Assembly (NCBI GenBank): GCA_036009105.1
Contig: DASYMJ010000198.1
Location: 1 to 26,589, forward strand
Direction: 5' to 3'
DNA length: 26,589 bases
DNA from: JAFAVZ01 sp036009105
GTDB lineage: Bacteria > Acidobacteriota > Thermoanaerobaculia > Gp7-AA8
Of this stretch, positions 14,381-22,260 are shown one piece after another. The notes under the pieces were generated by a model, which did not search any database, was not told the origin of the DNA, and was given only the letters and a program-made list of their open reading frames with translations. The first letter of the stretch is position 1. The number at the start of each line of letters is the position of its first letter. The translations under genes were made by a program, and so were the position numbers.

Positions 14381-15141
14381 CCGCAGGTGTCGACGCGTCT
14401 TCGCAGCCGCTTCCACCAACCGCAGCAGAGCCGAAACCGAATCCCTGGCAGCGCATCGCCGGCGTCTTCTTCTCGCCGAACGAGACGTTTCAGTCCATCG
14501 CGCGGCGGCCGGACATCATCGTGCCGCTGCTCATCCTGTTGCTTTGTTCGGTGGTGACCGGCATCGCGGTCGGCACCCGGGTCGATTTCGCCGCGGCGGC
14601 GATGGAGAACATGCCGCCAGACGCGCCGGCCGACCGTGCCGAGGCGGGTGCGAAAATGGCGCAGACCTTCGGCAGGATCTTCGCCTTCTCCTCGCCGGTC
14701 CTGGTCCTCATCGGGCTGACCATCATCGCCGGCGTCCTGCTCATCGCCTTCCGCATCATGGGCGGCGAGGGGAACTACAAGCAGGCATTTTCCGGGAACG
14801 TCTACGCCTCGTTTCCCTCCGTCCTGAAGGGCCTGATCATGGCCGTCGTCCTCTTCGCCCGCAGCGGAGTGGGGGCGCAGGAGATGGATATCCTCGTCCG
14901 CTCCAACCCGGCGTTCTTCGTCGAGCAGAAGGTCCATCCGATCCTCTTCTCGTTCCTCACCTCGCTGGACATCTTCACCATCTGGTACGTCATCCTGCTC
15001 GTCATCGGCTTCGCCGCCATCTCCCGTTTCCCCAAGGCGAAGGCGGCGGCGATCATCATCACGCTGTGGGTGATCGCGGTCGTGATCAAGCTCGGCTTCG
15101 TCGGGCTGGGCGTGATGATGCGCAGTAAAGCCGGGGCGTGA
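14377..15141 (+). CDS. Yip1-domain membrane protein
   Basis: A 254-residue protein with a Pro-rich cytoplasmic N-terminus, then WQRIAGVFFSPNETFQSIAR, the usual opening of bacterial Yip1-domain proteins, and five hydrophobic segments (around residues 48, 107, 145, 190 and 225). A DILVRSNPAFF segment lies before the last two helices, as in relatives. Its role is not established; in bacteria such proteins often sit within efflux operons, as here between TolC and MacA. ATG overlaps the tolC stop and has GGAGGG 6 bases upstream. The stop overlaps the next GTG (GTGA), so translation of all three is coupled. Confidence 0.85.
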   Translation: MTAGVDASSQPLPPTAAEPKPNPWQRIAGVFFSPNETFQSIARRPDIIVPLLILLLCSVVTGIAVGTRVDFAAAAMENMPPDAPADRAEAGAKMAQTFGRIFAFSSPVLVLIGLTIIAGVLLIAFRIMGGEGNYKQAFSGNVYASFPSVLKGLIMAVVLFARSGVGAQEMDILVRSNPAFFVEQKVHPILFSFLTSLDIFTIWYVILLVIGFAAISRFPKAKAAAIIITLWVIAVVIKLGFVGLGVMMRSKAGA

Positions 15142-16394
15142 AAAAGCGGCTGATCATCGGCGTCGCGGCGGTCGTCGTGATCGCCGCGATCGTCTTTTTC
15201 AGCATCCGCGGCAACGGTCCGGCCGGCGAGAAGGTGTACGTCGAGCCGGCGAAGGCGCGCAGCATCGAGGCGGTGGTCACGGCGCCCGGCGAGGTCGACC
15301 CGAAGTTCAAGGTCAACATCAGCGCGCACGTCATCGGCAAGATCGAGCAGCTCTACTTCAACGAAGGCGACATCGTCCGCCGGGGGCAGAAGCTGGTGGA
15401 GCTGGAGAAGCCGGCCTTCCTCGCCCAGCGCGACCGCTCGCGCGCGGAGCTGGCCAACCGGCGCATCGAAGTCAGCCGCGCCCGCGCCGCCCTCGCCAAC
15501 GCCGAGCTGTCCTACAAGCGGGCGGTCAGCCTGCGCGCGCAGGGCATCCAGGCCCAGGAGCTGTTCGACCGCTCGCGCCTCGACCATGAGAACGCCAAGG
15601 CCGGGTACGACTCCGCGCTGGAAGGCGTCCGCCAGGCCGAGGCGACGCTGATCCAGGCCGAGAACGACCTCTCCCGCACGACTATCCTCTCACCCATCGA
15701 CGGCAAGGTCGTGCAGCTCAACGCGCACGAAGGGGAGGTCGTCATCACCGGCACCATGAACAACCCCGGCTCGGTCATCGCCGTGATCGCCGACCTCTCG
15801 CAGATCCTGGTGGCGGCGGAGGTGGGGGAGACGGAGGTGGTCGGGATCCGGGTGGGGCAGCCGGGCAAGATCCACGTGGACGCCGTTCCGGACAAGGAGT
15901 ACCACGGCAAGGTCATCGAGATCGGCAGCTCGGCCGCGATACGGCAGAACGCCGGCTCGGGCATCCGCTACTTCAAGGTGAAGGTGGCCTTCGACGACGC
16001 CGACGACCGGCTGCGGCCGGGCATGACCGCGCAGGTGGCGATCGTCACCAGCACGGCGGGCAACGCCGTCGCCGTGCCCATCCAGAGCGTGGTCGAGCGG
16101 GTGCCGGGCGCGAAAAAAGGCGCCGAGGATGAAGAAAACGAGAACACGCCGAAGCGAAAGTACGTATTCACGGTACAGAACGGCAAGGCGAAGATGATCG
16201 AAGTGCGCACCGGCATCAGCGACGCGACGCATGTGGCGCTCCTCTCCGGCATCCGCCTGGGGCAGGAAGTGGTCACCGGCCCGTTCCGTACTTTGAAGAA
16301 GATTCACGACGGCGACGCCGTGCAGGTCGTCAAAGAAGAGACGAAGAAGAAGACGTCGGCGGCCAAGAGCACGACGACGGAAGAGAGCGATTGA
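15138..16394 (+). CDS. macA: Efflux periplasmic adaptor (MacA/HlyD type)
   Basis: A 418-residue membrane-fusion protein. One N-terminal helix (LIIGVAAVVVIAAIVFFSI) anchors it. Next comes a barrel-sandwich half (VVTAPGEVDPKFKVNISAHV, IEQLYFNEGDIVRRGQKLVE) and a long coiled-coil hairpin (about 95-175). The returning lipoyl half includes LSPIDGKVVQLNAHEGEVV, and beta-barrel and membrane-proximal domains follow, with VAVPIQSVVERV near the end. It would bridge the MacB-type transporter to the TolC-like channel. An acidic insert (GAEDEENENTPKRK) is unusual. The C-terminus is a Lys/Thr/Ser-rich tail. GTG start overlaps the Yip1 stop. Confidence 0.92.
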   Translation: MKKRLIIGVAAVVVIAAIVFFSIRGNGPAGEKVYVEPAKARSIEAVVTAPGEVDPKFKVNISAHVIGKIEQLYFNEGDIVRRGQKLVELEKPAFLAQRDRSRAELANRRIEVSRARAALANAELSYKRAVSLRAQGIQAQELFDRSRLDHENAKAGYDSALEGVRQAEATLIQAENDLSRTTILSPIDGKVVQLNAHEGEVVITGTMNNPGSVIAVIADLSQILVAAEVGETEVVGIRVGQPGKIHVDAVPDKEYHGKVIEIGSSAAIRQNAGSGIRYFKVKVAFDDADDRLRPGMTAQVAIVTSTAGNAVAVPIQSVVERVPGAKKGAEDEENENTPKRKYVFTVQNGKAKMIEVRTGISDATHVALLSGIRLGQEVVTGPFRTLKKIHDGDAVQVVKEETKKKTSAAKSTTTEESD

Positions 16395-17089
16395 TGAGCG
16401 CAGCCCCGATGCCCGACCCTGTCCGCCTGATCGAGATGCACGACCTGACCCGCGTGTACCAGCTGGGGCCGCAGGAGATCTACGCCCTGCGCGGGGTGAC
16501 CCTGAACATCGAGCCCGGCGAGTACGTCGCCATCATGGGCCCCTCCGGCTCGGGCAAGTCGACGCTGATGAACATCATCGGCTGCCTCGACACGCCGAGC
16601 GCCGGCCGCTACCTGCTGGACGGCATCCCGGTCGAGTCGATGAACGAGGATGAGCTGGCCGCGGTGCGCAACCGCAAGATCGGCTTCGTCTTCCAGACCT
16701 TCAACCTGCTGGCGCGCACCACGGCGCTGCAGAACGTCGAGCTGCCGCTGATCTACGCCAAGATGCCCCGCGCCGAACGGCGCAACCAGGCCGAGGAGGC
16801 GCTTGCCGCGGTCGGTCTGAAGGACCGCATGCATCACCAGCCGAACGAGCTCTCCGGCGGCCAGCGCCAGCGCGTGGCCATCGCCCGGGCGCTGGTGAAC
16901 AAGCCGTCGCTGCTGCTGGCCGACGAGCCGACCGGCAATCTCGACTCACAGACCGGCCGGGAGATCCTCGACCTCTTCCGCGACCTGCACGACCGCGGCA
17001 ACTCCATCATCATGGTCACCCACGAGGACGACGTGGCGCGCGAGGCGAAGCGGGTGATCCACATCCGGGACGGGAAGATCGCGACCTAA
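16394..17089 (+). CDS. macB: MacB/LolD-type ABC transporter ATPase
   Basis: A 231-residue stand-alone ATPase. Walker A is GPSGSGKST, Q-loop FVFQTFNLL, signature LSGGQRQRVA, Walker B LLLADEPTGNLDS and H-loop MVTHEDDVA. The DEPTGNLD block and YALRGVTLNIEPGEYVAIMG are typical of the MacB/LolD family. In E. coli MacB the ATPase is fused to the permease; here it is a separate polypeptide and the permease gene is at 18532-19758, beyond a protease gene on the other strand. ATG shares one base with the macA stop (TGATG); a TTG at 16391 is in the same frame. A terminator follows, so the operon ends here. Confidence 0.9.
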   Translation: MSAAPMPDPVRLIEMHDLTRVYQLGPQEIYALRGVTLNIEPGEYVAIMGPSGSGKSTLMNIIGCLDTPSAGRYLLDGIPVESMNEDELAAVRNRKIGFVFQTFNLLARTTALQNVELPLIYAKMPRAERRNQAEEALAAVGLKDRMHHQPNELSGGQRQRVAIARALVNKPSLLLADEPTGNLDSQTGREILDLFRDLHDRGNSIIMVTHEDDVAREAKRVIHIRDGKIAT

Positions 17090-17099
17090 GGCGAACGTA

Positions 17100-17132
17100 G
17101 GGCCGGCTCTCCGGCCGGCCCCTTTTCTTGTT
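17100..17132 (+). terminator. Rho-independent terminator of the efflux operon
   Basis: An 8-bp stem (GGGCCGGC at 17100-17107, GCCGGCCC at 17114-17121) with a 6-base loop is followed by CTTTTCTTGTT. It lies 10 bases after the ATPase stop and shows that the plus-strand message ends before the permease gene. Confidence 0.82.
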
Positions 17133-17134
17133 GC

Positions 17135-18448
17135 TTACGACTCCGGGGGAGTGCACGGCGGGGGCGAGTAGCACATCCCGATGGGCTGACACCACATCGG
17201 CTCCGCCGCGTAGAGCAGGCGGTTGAACGACGCGGGGCTCGCCGGCAGGCCGGTCACCACATTCAGCGTCGCCCTGTCGATGATCATCTGCTTGATCTGC
17301 GCCGGCGTGAGATAGCCGGCGTTCTGGTAGATCACCGCCGCCACGCCGGCCGCCGCGGGCGCGGCCATCGAGGTGAGGCCCCAGCCCGGATTGCAGTTGA
17401 GGCAGCAGAGCGAGTTGTACTGCGCGGAGCCGATGCCTTCGCCCGGCGCATACATCGTGACGCACGGCCCGTAGTTGCTGCCGCCGCCGCTGAGGGCGCG
17501 CGCATCGGTCCGGGTCGTCGCGCCGACCACGAAAGCGTTCGGCACGCGGCTCGGCGAGTAGTTGCAGGCGTTGGTGTTGTTGTTGCCCGCGGAGATGGCG
17601 ACGAAGACGCCGTCGGCGATCAGGTTGTTCACCGCCGTATCCATCAGCGTCGACGTGCCGCCCGCCGCCTGCAGGCTGATGTTGGCCACGGCCGGCTGGC
17701 CGGTCTGATGGTCCTGGATGATCCAGTTCAGCGCGTCGATGATCTTCTGGTTGCTGCCGCCGTCGTTGCAGTCCTTCACCTTCACCGGCACGATCGTGGC
17801 GGCCTTGGCCACGCCTCCGGTGAGGCCGGCCAGCACGCTGGCCGCCGCCGTGCCATGCGACATGCAATCCTCGGTGTCGAAGGGGCCCGCGATGCTCGTG
17901 AAGTTACGCCCCGTGACCACGCGCGTGACGCCGTTCGCGTCGAAGAAGTCGGTGTGCAACTGCACGACGCCGGAGTCGACGACGTAGGCGCGCACGCCTT
18001 CGCCGTGCCCCGATGCGCAGGAGATGTACTTGTTGTCCATCGGCAGCGCGCGCTGATCGATGCGGTCGAGCTGCCACGGCACCTTGCCGTCCGCGCAGCG
18101 GGACGAGAGCTGCTTGTTGCGGCAGTCGCCGACGCAGTCCAGGTCGATCTCCTGATCTTCCTCGATGGAGGCGACGCGCGGATCGCGCGCGATCACCTCC
18201 GCCACCTTCTCCGTGGTCTCGATGGCCATGCCGCGCACGCCGTCCTCCCACACGGAGAGGATCTTGATGGCGTGCTTGCCGCCGAGCTCCTTGGTCAACT
18301 GCTTGACGTTTGGCTGGAACGAGTCGTCGAACATCACCAGGTAGTGGTCCCGGATCTTCCGGTTCTTCTTCTCGATCTTTCCCGATCCTGCGTAGAGGGG
18401 TGCCGCCAGACAGAGCGCGGCCAGAGCGAACAACGCGGTTCTTTTCAT
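17135..18448 (-). CDS. Secreted subtilisin-like serine protease (S8, proteinase K-like)
   Basis: A 437-residue preproenzyme. The signal peptide is MKRTALFALAALCLAAPLYA. An inhibitor I9-type propeptide spans about 35-103 (DHYLVMFDD to VASIEEDQEI). The catalytic domain has Asp158 (AYVVDSGV), His198 (SHGTAAASVLAG) and Ser360 (GLTSMAAPAAAG), with the oxyanion Asn289 in ISAGNNN. All triad residues are present; GLTSMAAP has Leu where GTSMAAP is usual. Many Cys (residues 105, 109, 118, 144, 195, 227, 295, 329, 348, 349, 352 and three in the C-terminal tail) suggest disulfides outside the cell. ATG has a near-perfect AAGGAGGT. It lies on the opposite strand between the ATPase and permease of the Mac-type system. 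Confidence 0.93.
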   Translation of the reverse strand: MKRTALFALAALCLAAPLYAGSGKIEKKNRKIRDHYLVMFDDSFQPNVKQLTKELGGKHAIKILSVWEDGVRGMAIETTEKVAEVIARDPRVASIEEDQEIDLDCVGDCRNKQLSSRCADGKVPWQLDRIDQRALPMDNKYISCASGHGEGVRAYVVDSGVVQLHTDFFDANGVTRVVTGRNFTSIAGPFDTEDCMSHGTAAASVLAGLTGGVAKAATIVPVKVKDCNDGGSNQKIIDALNWIIQDHQTGQPAVANISLQAAGGTSTLMDTAVNNLIADGVFVAISAGNNNTNACNYSPSRVPNAFVVGATTRTDARALSGGGSNYGPCVTMYAPGEGIGSAQYNSLCCLNCNPGWGLTSMAAPAAAGVAAVIYQNAGYLTPAQIKQMIIDRATLNVVTGLPASPASFNRLLYAAEPMWCQPIGMCYSPPPCTPPES

Positions 18449-18482
18449 TGGACCTCCTTCGATTGTTGGGGCTTGGACGCCA

Positions 18483-18523
18483 TTGTTACGGAACAGTTGC
18501 GGGATCTGTCCACGCGTTAAGAT
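18483..18523. promoter_or_regulatory. Divergent promoter region: protease (minus) and permease (plus)
   Basis: On the plus strand TAAGAT (18518-18523) ends exactly 8 bases before the permease GTG. On the minus strand TGGACA (18507-18512) and TAACAA (18483-18488) are 18 bases apart and would serve the protease; the -10 is weak. The two elements interleave, so the promoters probably compete. Confidence 0.45.
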
Positions 18524-18531
18524 CGTTCCCC

Positions 18532-19758
18532 GTGTTTCTCGAAAATCTGAAGATCGCCCTCCGGGCCATCGCCGCGAACAAAATGCGCTCCCTGCTCACC
18601 GTCCTCGGCGTGATGATCGGCGTGGCGGCGGTGATCGCGGTCGTCTCGCTCGTGCAGGGGATGCAGTTCAAGCTCTCCAACGACCTGAACACCATCGGCT
18701 CGAACTACATCGAGGTCTTTCCCGATCCGGGCGAGGAGCGCAATCCCTTCCTGCAGAAGCTCCCCGACCTCACCGCCGACGATGCCGATGCGGTGCGCAG
18801 GGGGACGACGGCCATCGCCGAGTTCACGCCGATGTACATCCGCAACTCGGAGCTAAAGTACGGGTCGGCGCGGCACACGGTGCAGAGCTTCGGCGTGAGC
18901 GGCGCCTATCAGGACGTCTTCAATCACTGGGTCGATCACGGCCGCTTCTTCACGCCGGTGGACGAGGAGTCGAAGAAGCGCATCGCGGTGATCGGGCCGC
19001 AGGCGGCCATCAAGCTGGGACTGCCCGGCCTCAGCTCGATCGGCAAGGAGATTCAGGTCGATGGCACGACCTTCACCGTGGTCGGCATCACCGAGAAGAA
19101 GGGCGGCTCCTTCGGCAAGGACCAGGACGACATCATCCTCATCCCGTTCTCCACCGCCGGCACGATCTACGGCACGGAGAATATGAAGAAGCTGGTGCTC
19201 GCCTTCCAGATGCGCAGCGGCGCCGATCTCGACCTGGCCCGCGAGCAGGTGACCGAGGTGCTGCGGGCGCGGCATCATCTGAAGAAAGGGGAGCGGGACG
19301 ACTTCCGCATCCTGGCCCAGGAGGAGATCCTCAAGGCGATCTCCGGCGCGCTGACCACGACGACGGTGGTGATGGGCGCCATCGTCGGCATCGCCCTGCT
19401 GGTGGGCGGCATCGGCATCATGAACATCATGCTGGTCTCGGTGACCGAGCGGACGCGGGAGATCGGCATCCGCAAGTCGATCGGCGCCCGCCGCCGCGAC
19501 GTGCTCCTGCAGTTCCTCATCGAAGCCATCTCCCTCTCCGGCCTCGGCGGCGCCATCGGCATCGTGGGCGGCTACCTGCTGGCCGCGCTGGCGCGGCTGC
19601 TGTTGAAGAAGCTGGTGGAGTTGCCCCCTGTCCATACGCCAATCTGGGCGATGGCGCTGGCGTTCGGCTTCTGCGCCGTGCTGGGGATCATTTTCGGAAT
19701 CTATCCGGCGGCGAAGGCATCGAAGTTGGATCCCATTGAGGCTTTGCGCTACGAATGA
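18532..19758 (+). CDS. MacB/FtsX-type ABC transporter permease
   Basis: A 408-residue permease. The N-terminal amphipathic segment and first helix read LKIALRAIAANKMRSLLTVL then GVMIGVAAVIAVVSLVQGM. A periplasmic MacB-core domain of about 220 residues follows, then three C-terminal helices with the FtsX signature GGIGIMNIMLVSVTERTREI and GIRKSIGARRRDVLLQFLIE. The end, IYPAAKASKLDPIEALRYE, is typical of the family. It lacks an ATPase domain and probably partners the ATPase encoded at 16394-17089. GTG start, no ribosome binding site, TAAGAT 8 bases upstream: a leaderless transcript is likely. The stop abuts a heptamer inverted-repeat arm. Confidence 0.92.
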   Translation: MFLENLKIALRAIAANKMRSLLTVLGVMIGVAAVIAVVSLVQGMQFKLSNDLNTIGSNYIEVFPDPGEERNPFLQKLPDLTADDADAVRRGTTAIAEFTPMYIRNSELKYGSARHTVQSFGVSGAYQDVFNHWVDHGRFFTPVDEESKKRIAVIGPQAAIKLGLPGLSSIGKEIQVDGTTFTVVGITEKKGGSFGKDQDDIILIPFSTAGTIYGTENMKKLVLAFQMRSGADLDLAREQVTEVLRARHHLKKGERDDFRILAQEEILKAISGALTTTTVVMGAIVGIALLVGGIGIMNIMLVSVTERTREIGIRKSIGARRRDVLLQFLIEAISLSGLGGAIGIVGGYLLAALARLLLKKLVELPPVHTPIWAMALAFGFCAVLGIIFGIYPAAKASKLDPIEALRYE

Positions 19759-19791
19759 GCGAGCAGCGATTAGCGATCAGCGATCAGGAGA
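19757..19791 (+). repeat. Left heptamer arm
   Basis: Five 7-base words begin at the last two bases of the permease stop codon. The arm provides the stop codon (19777-19779) and the last codons (PDR) of the minus-strand four-helix-bundle gene. It has the same closing word as the arm at 4820-4854. Confidence 0.8.
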
Positions 19792-20157
19792 TACCGGCTC
19801 GTTCCGTCCGATCGTGATCAGGCCGTTGATGATGCGGCACGCCTCCGCTGATAGCTCGAGCAGCTTGTCGGTATCTTTTGTGCTCGCGAATCCTCTTCGT
19901 GACGCGATCAACGCCTGCGTTTCCACCTCGTAGAGCGATCCGCGGCCTCGGAGAACGAACGCTCCATAGTCTCTCGGGGTACCGCGCCCGCGACCTTCCG
20001 CGATGTTGCTCGGGATCGAGATTGCGGCCTGCCGAATCTGGCGAGTCAACCCGTATTTTTCAGAAGCCGGAAAACTTTCGGAGAATTCGTAGACAGCATC
20101 GACAAAATCCATGGCCTTCTGCCATGCAACAAGACTCCGGAACCCATATTCAGTCAT
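19777..20157 (-). CDS. Four-helix bundle protein, S23/23S rRNA-intervening-sequence family
   Basis: A 126-residue protein with the family's order of motifs: FRSLVAWQKAMDFVDAVYEF at the N-terminus, YGLTRQIRQAAISIPSNIAE around residues 35-54, EGRGRGT, and GSLYEVETQ at 73-81, followed by two helices. S23/IVP proteins were first found in intervening sequences of 23S rRNA and are structurally like Avd of diversity-generating retroelements. They form basic pentameric bundles thought to bind nucleic acid; no biochemical function is settled. The ATG at 20157 begins the standard M-x-x-Y-x-F-R-x-L-x-x-W start. There is no Shine-Dalgarno. The C-terminal residues are encoded by the flanking repeat, so the gene and repeats probably travel together. 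Confidence 0.9.
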   Translation of the reverse strand: MTEYGFRSLVAWQKAMDFVDAVYEFSESFPASEKYGLTRQIRQAAISIPSNIAEGRGRGTPRDYGAFVLRGRGSLYEVETQALIASRRGFASTKDTDKLLELSAEACRIINGLITIGRNEPVSPDR

Positions 20158-20220
20158 ACATACTGATACCGAGAGGAGAGAGGAAGGCCAGTGTGGGGAT
20201 CACGAGTGTACCTCGGGCGT

Positions 20221-20255
20221 TCTCCTGATCGCCGATCGCTGATCGCCGATCGCCC
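20221..20255 (-). repeat. Right heptamer arm
   Basis: Five 7-base words on the minus strand, all ending in GCGAT except the closing CAGGAGA, facing the left arm. It lies 63 bases upstream of the four-helix-bundle start and 2 bases before the -35 of the next plus-strand gene. Confidence 0.8.
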
Positions 20256-20257
20256 GT

Positions 20258-20287
20258 TTGACACCGGGATGCCGAGGCTCCTACACT
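20258..20287 (+). promoter_or_regulatory. Sigma-70-type promoter of the outer-membrane protein gene
   Basis: A perfect -35 TTGACA (20258-20263) and -10 TACACT (20282-20287) are separated by 18 bases. Transcription would start near 20295, just before the ribosome binding site GGGAGACAGG. Confidence 0.75.
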
Positions 20288-20312
20288 CGCCCCCGCGATA
20301 GGGAGACAGGTT

Positions 20313-22112
20313 ATGTGCCGATTCAAAGCTATCGCACTCGCCGCAGCGCTCACGATCATCGCCGCGTCGCCGGCCCGTGCTGATGCGCCACTGCCGGGTC
20401 TTCTCTCGGTCATAGGAAGTGTCACCAACGCCGCGCGGCCTGTGGCCGCGGTCCTGGTCATCGCCCTCGACCTGCAAAGCTTCGAAGCCGTCCAGACCTA
20501 CACCGCCAGCGACGGCACCTTCTCCCTCCCGCCCCTCCGCTCCGGCATCTATAAGATCATCGCCGTGAAGCAGGGCTTCGCGCCGAACATCTCCACCCTC
20601 GTCCCCACCCGCCCCATGCACCGCCTCGCCCTGCGTATGGAGAACGAGAAGCAGGCGCGGAAGAAGAGCTCCAACCAGGAGATCTGGGAGATCCGCGGCT
20701 CGCTGCCGGCGGACGTTCTGCACGAGCTGGATGCCATCCTCGAAGCGCCCGAGACCCTCGAGCTGAACATCCCCCGCATCCGCGGCGAGATGATGTCGAT
20801 GACGGGCGTCTCGATGTCCACCACCCCCGCCTTCGCCCAGACCGCCCTCGGCGTGCAGAGCCGCATCGGCGACTCCTGGCAGCTCGGCATCCGCACCAAC
20901 CTCCATCGCGTCGACGACCCCACCGACCAGAGCCGCTTCGGCAACGCCCTGGCCCAGTCGAGCGTCATGTCGATGGAGCTCCGCTCTTCGCCCACCGACG
21001 CCTATCGCGTCAACTCCACCCAGAGCTGGTGGCGCTATCGCGATGCCGAGCCGGGCGTCGGCGACGGCGGCGGGCGGCAGGCCGACGTCCGCTCCCACAA
21101 CTTCGAATGGGAGCATGGCCAGTCGCGGGTGGCCGTGCGCTACCTCGCCCAGCAGAATCTCTTCCAGCAGCAGTCGCCCGATTCCAACCTCATCGAGATC
21201 GCCGGCGACACGCCCATCCTCCAGACCCGCCGCAACGACGTCGGCGTCTCCCTCCGGGTGACCCAGGAGAGCCTGCACGACGCGACGACCGTGCGCGATC
21301 CGCTCCGCACCGCCGACCTCGCGGCGAACGCCAGCCTGCTCATGGGCCGGTCCTTCATCCTCCACTACGGCATGGCCAGCCGCCTCGGCATCGACGGCAC
21401 CGAGTGGGCGCCCCGCACCGGCGCGGAGCTGAAGCTGAGCAAGGCCACCTCCTTCATCGCCACCGCGACGTACAAAGCCTTCGACCGGACGCACGGCGCC
21501 GCGCCGCTGCCGACCATCGTGGTCTGGAGCGAGGAGGGCCGGGTCCTGCCGCGCTACTCGTACTCCTTCGGCTTCGTCTCCCACGACGACACGACGAATC
21601 GCTTCTCGGCCATCGCCACCGTGACCAGCGTCGACACGCCGCTGCGCGTCGTCTTCAACGACGGCTTCGACCGCTTCTGGGACGGCCTGGCCGTCGACTC
21701 CGGCGACGTCCGCCGCGATCTCCGCCTCGCCTATCGGCACGACCTCGGGAACAAGCTCGCCATCGACGTCTCCTCCACCATCGGCAGCGCGATGCAGAGC
21801 AACCCGATCGACGGGAACACCCGGGCCAAGGTCTACATCACCGGCGACCTGCAGTCGGTCTTCTTCCCCACCGGCACCTCGCTCGCCGTCTCCTTCCGCG
21901 AGATCCAGCAGCCGCAGGACAAGTCATCGGAGAGCTACGAGAGCGAGCGGGTGAACATCCGCATGGCCCAGTCGCTCCATCTCCCCGTCGACGTGAAGCT
22001 CCTCCTCGGCATCGAAGTGGCGCGCGTGCAGAACTCCCCCTTCCTGCTGGACCCGATCGATGCCGACGGCACGTCGAAGAAGTACATCGGCGGCCTGGCC
22101 GTCAACTTCTAG
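20313..22112 (+). CDS. Outer-membrane beta-barrel protein with carboxypeptidase-regulatory-like domain
   Basis: A 599-residue protein. It has a signal peptide (cleavage likely after PARA) and a beta-sandwich of about 80 residues like the carboxypeptidase D regulatory domain (GSVTNAARPVAAVLVIALDL, ASDGTFSLPPLRSGIYKIIA, VKQGF). A short linker is followed by about 430 residues of alternating aromatic/hydrophobic strands that look like an outer-membrane barrel. The chain ends in GGLAVNF with a terminal Phe, the usual BAM signal. The layout recalls TonB-dependent receptors, but I see no plug domain or TonB box, so it may be a plug-less relative. Substrate unknown. ATG follows GGGAGACAGG; a strong promoter lies just upstream, next to the repeat arm. 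No partner gene is adjacent on the same strand. Confidence 0.82.
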   Translation: MCRFKAIALAAALTIIAASPARADAPLPGLLSVIGSVTNAARPVAAVLVIALDLQSFEAVQTYTASDGTFSLPPLRSGIYKIIAVKQGFAPNISTLVPTRPMHRLALRMENEKQARKKSSNQEIWEIRGSLPADVLHELDAILEAPETLELNIPRIRGEMMSMTGVSMSTTPAFAQTALGVQSRIGDSWQLGIRTNLHRVDDPTDQSRFGNALAQSSVMSMELRSSPTDAYRVNSTQSWWRYRDAEPGVGDGGGRQADVRSHNFEWEHGQSRVAVRYLAQQNLFQQQSPDSNLIEIAGDTPILQTRRNDVGVSLRVTQESLHDATTVRDPLRTADLAANASLLMGRSFILHYGMASRLGIDGTEWAPRTGAELKLSKATSFIATATYKAFDRTHGAAPLPTIVVWSEEGRVLPRYSYSFGFVSHDDTTNRFSAIATVTSVDTPLRVVFNDGFDRFWDGLAVDSGDVRRDLRLAYRHDLGNKLAIDVSSTIGSAMQSNPIDGNTRAKVYITGDLQSVFFPTGTSLAVSFREIQQPQDKSSESYESERVNIRMAQSLHLPVDVKLLLGIEVARVQNSPFLLDPIDADGTSKKYIGGLAVNF

Positions 22113-22260
22113 GTGTGTCTGTCGGGCCGGGCTCACGCCGATCGGTCGCTCCAGACTCGCTCCTGTCGGAGCTGACAGCCACCAAACCGACGCGTTTCGC
22201 TGGGCCTCGTATCGGCTACTCGATCGGGCATCGCCGTGATCCGCGTTTCCTCTGCGCGAA

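Larger units (their letters stand above)
19757..20255. mobile_element. Candidate element: four-helix-bundle gene within 35-base inverted heptamer repeats
   Basis: Two inverted arms of 35 bases, 19757-19791 and 20221-20255, match at 30 of 35 positions. Each is five 7-base words of CAGCGAT type closing with CAGGAGA. Between them lies only the S23/IVP-like gene on the minus strand. The layout resembles ORF-bearing intervening sequences of bacterial 23S rRNA, where a closing stem brackets an S23 gene, but the position is between protein genes. Mobility is inferred only: I see no target-site duplication or transposase. Confidence 0.5.

Noticed and set aside
12632..14419. Long minus-strand open frame of about 595 codons opposite tolC
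   Set aside because: It is a high-GC antisense shadow with a repetitive Asp/Val/Arg/Gly composition and no motifs. The plus-strand gene has a signal peptide, family repeats and a ribosome binding site.
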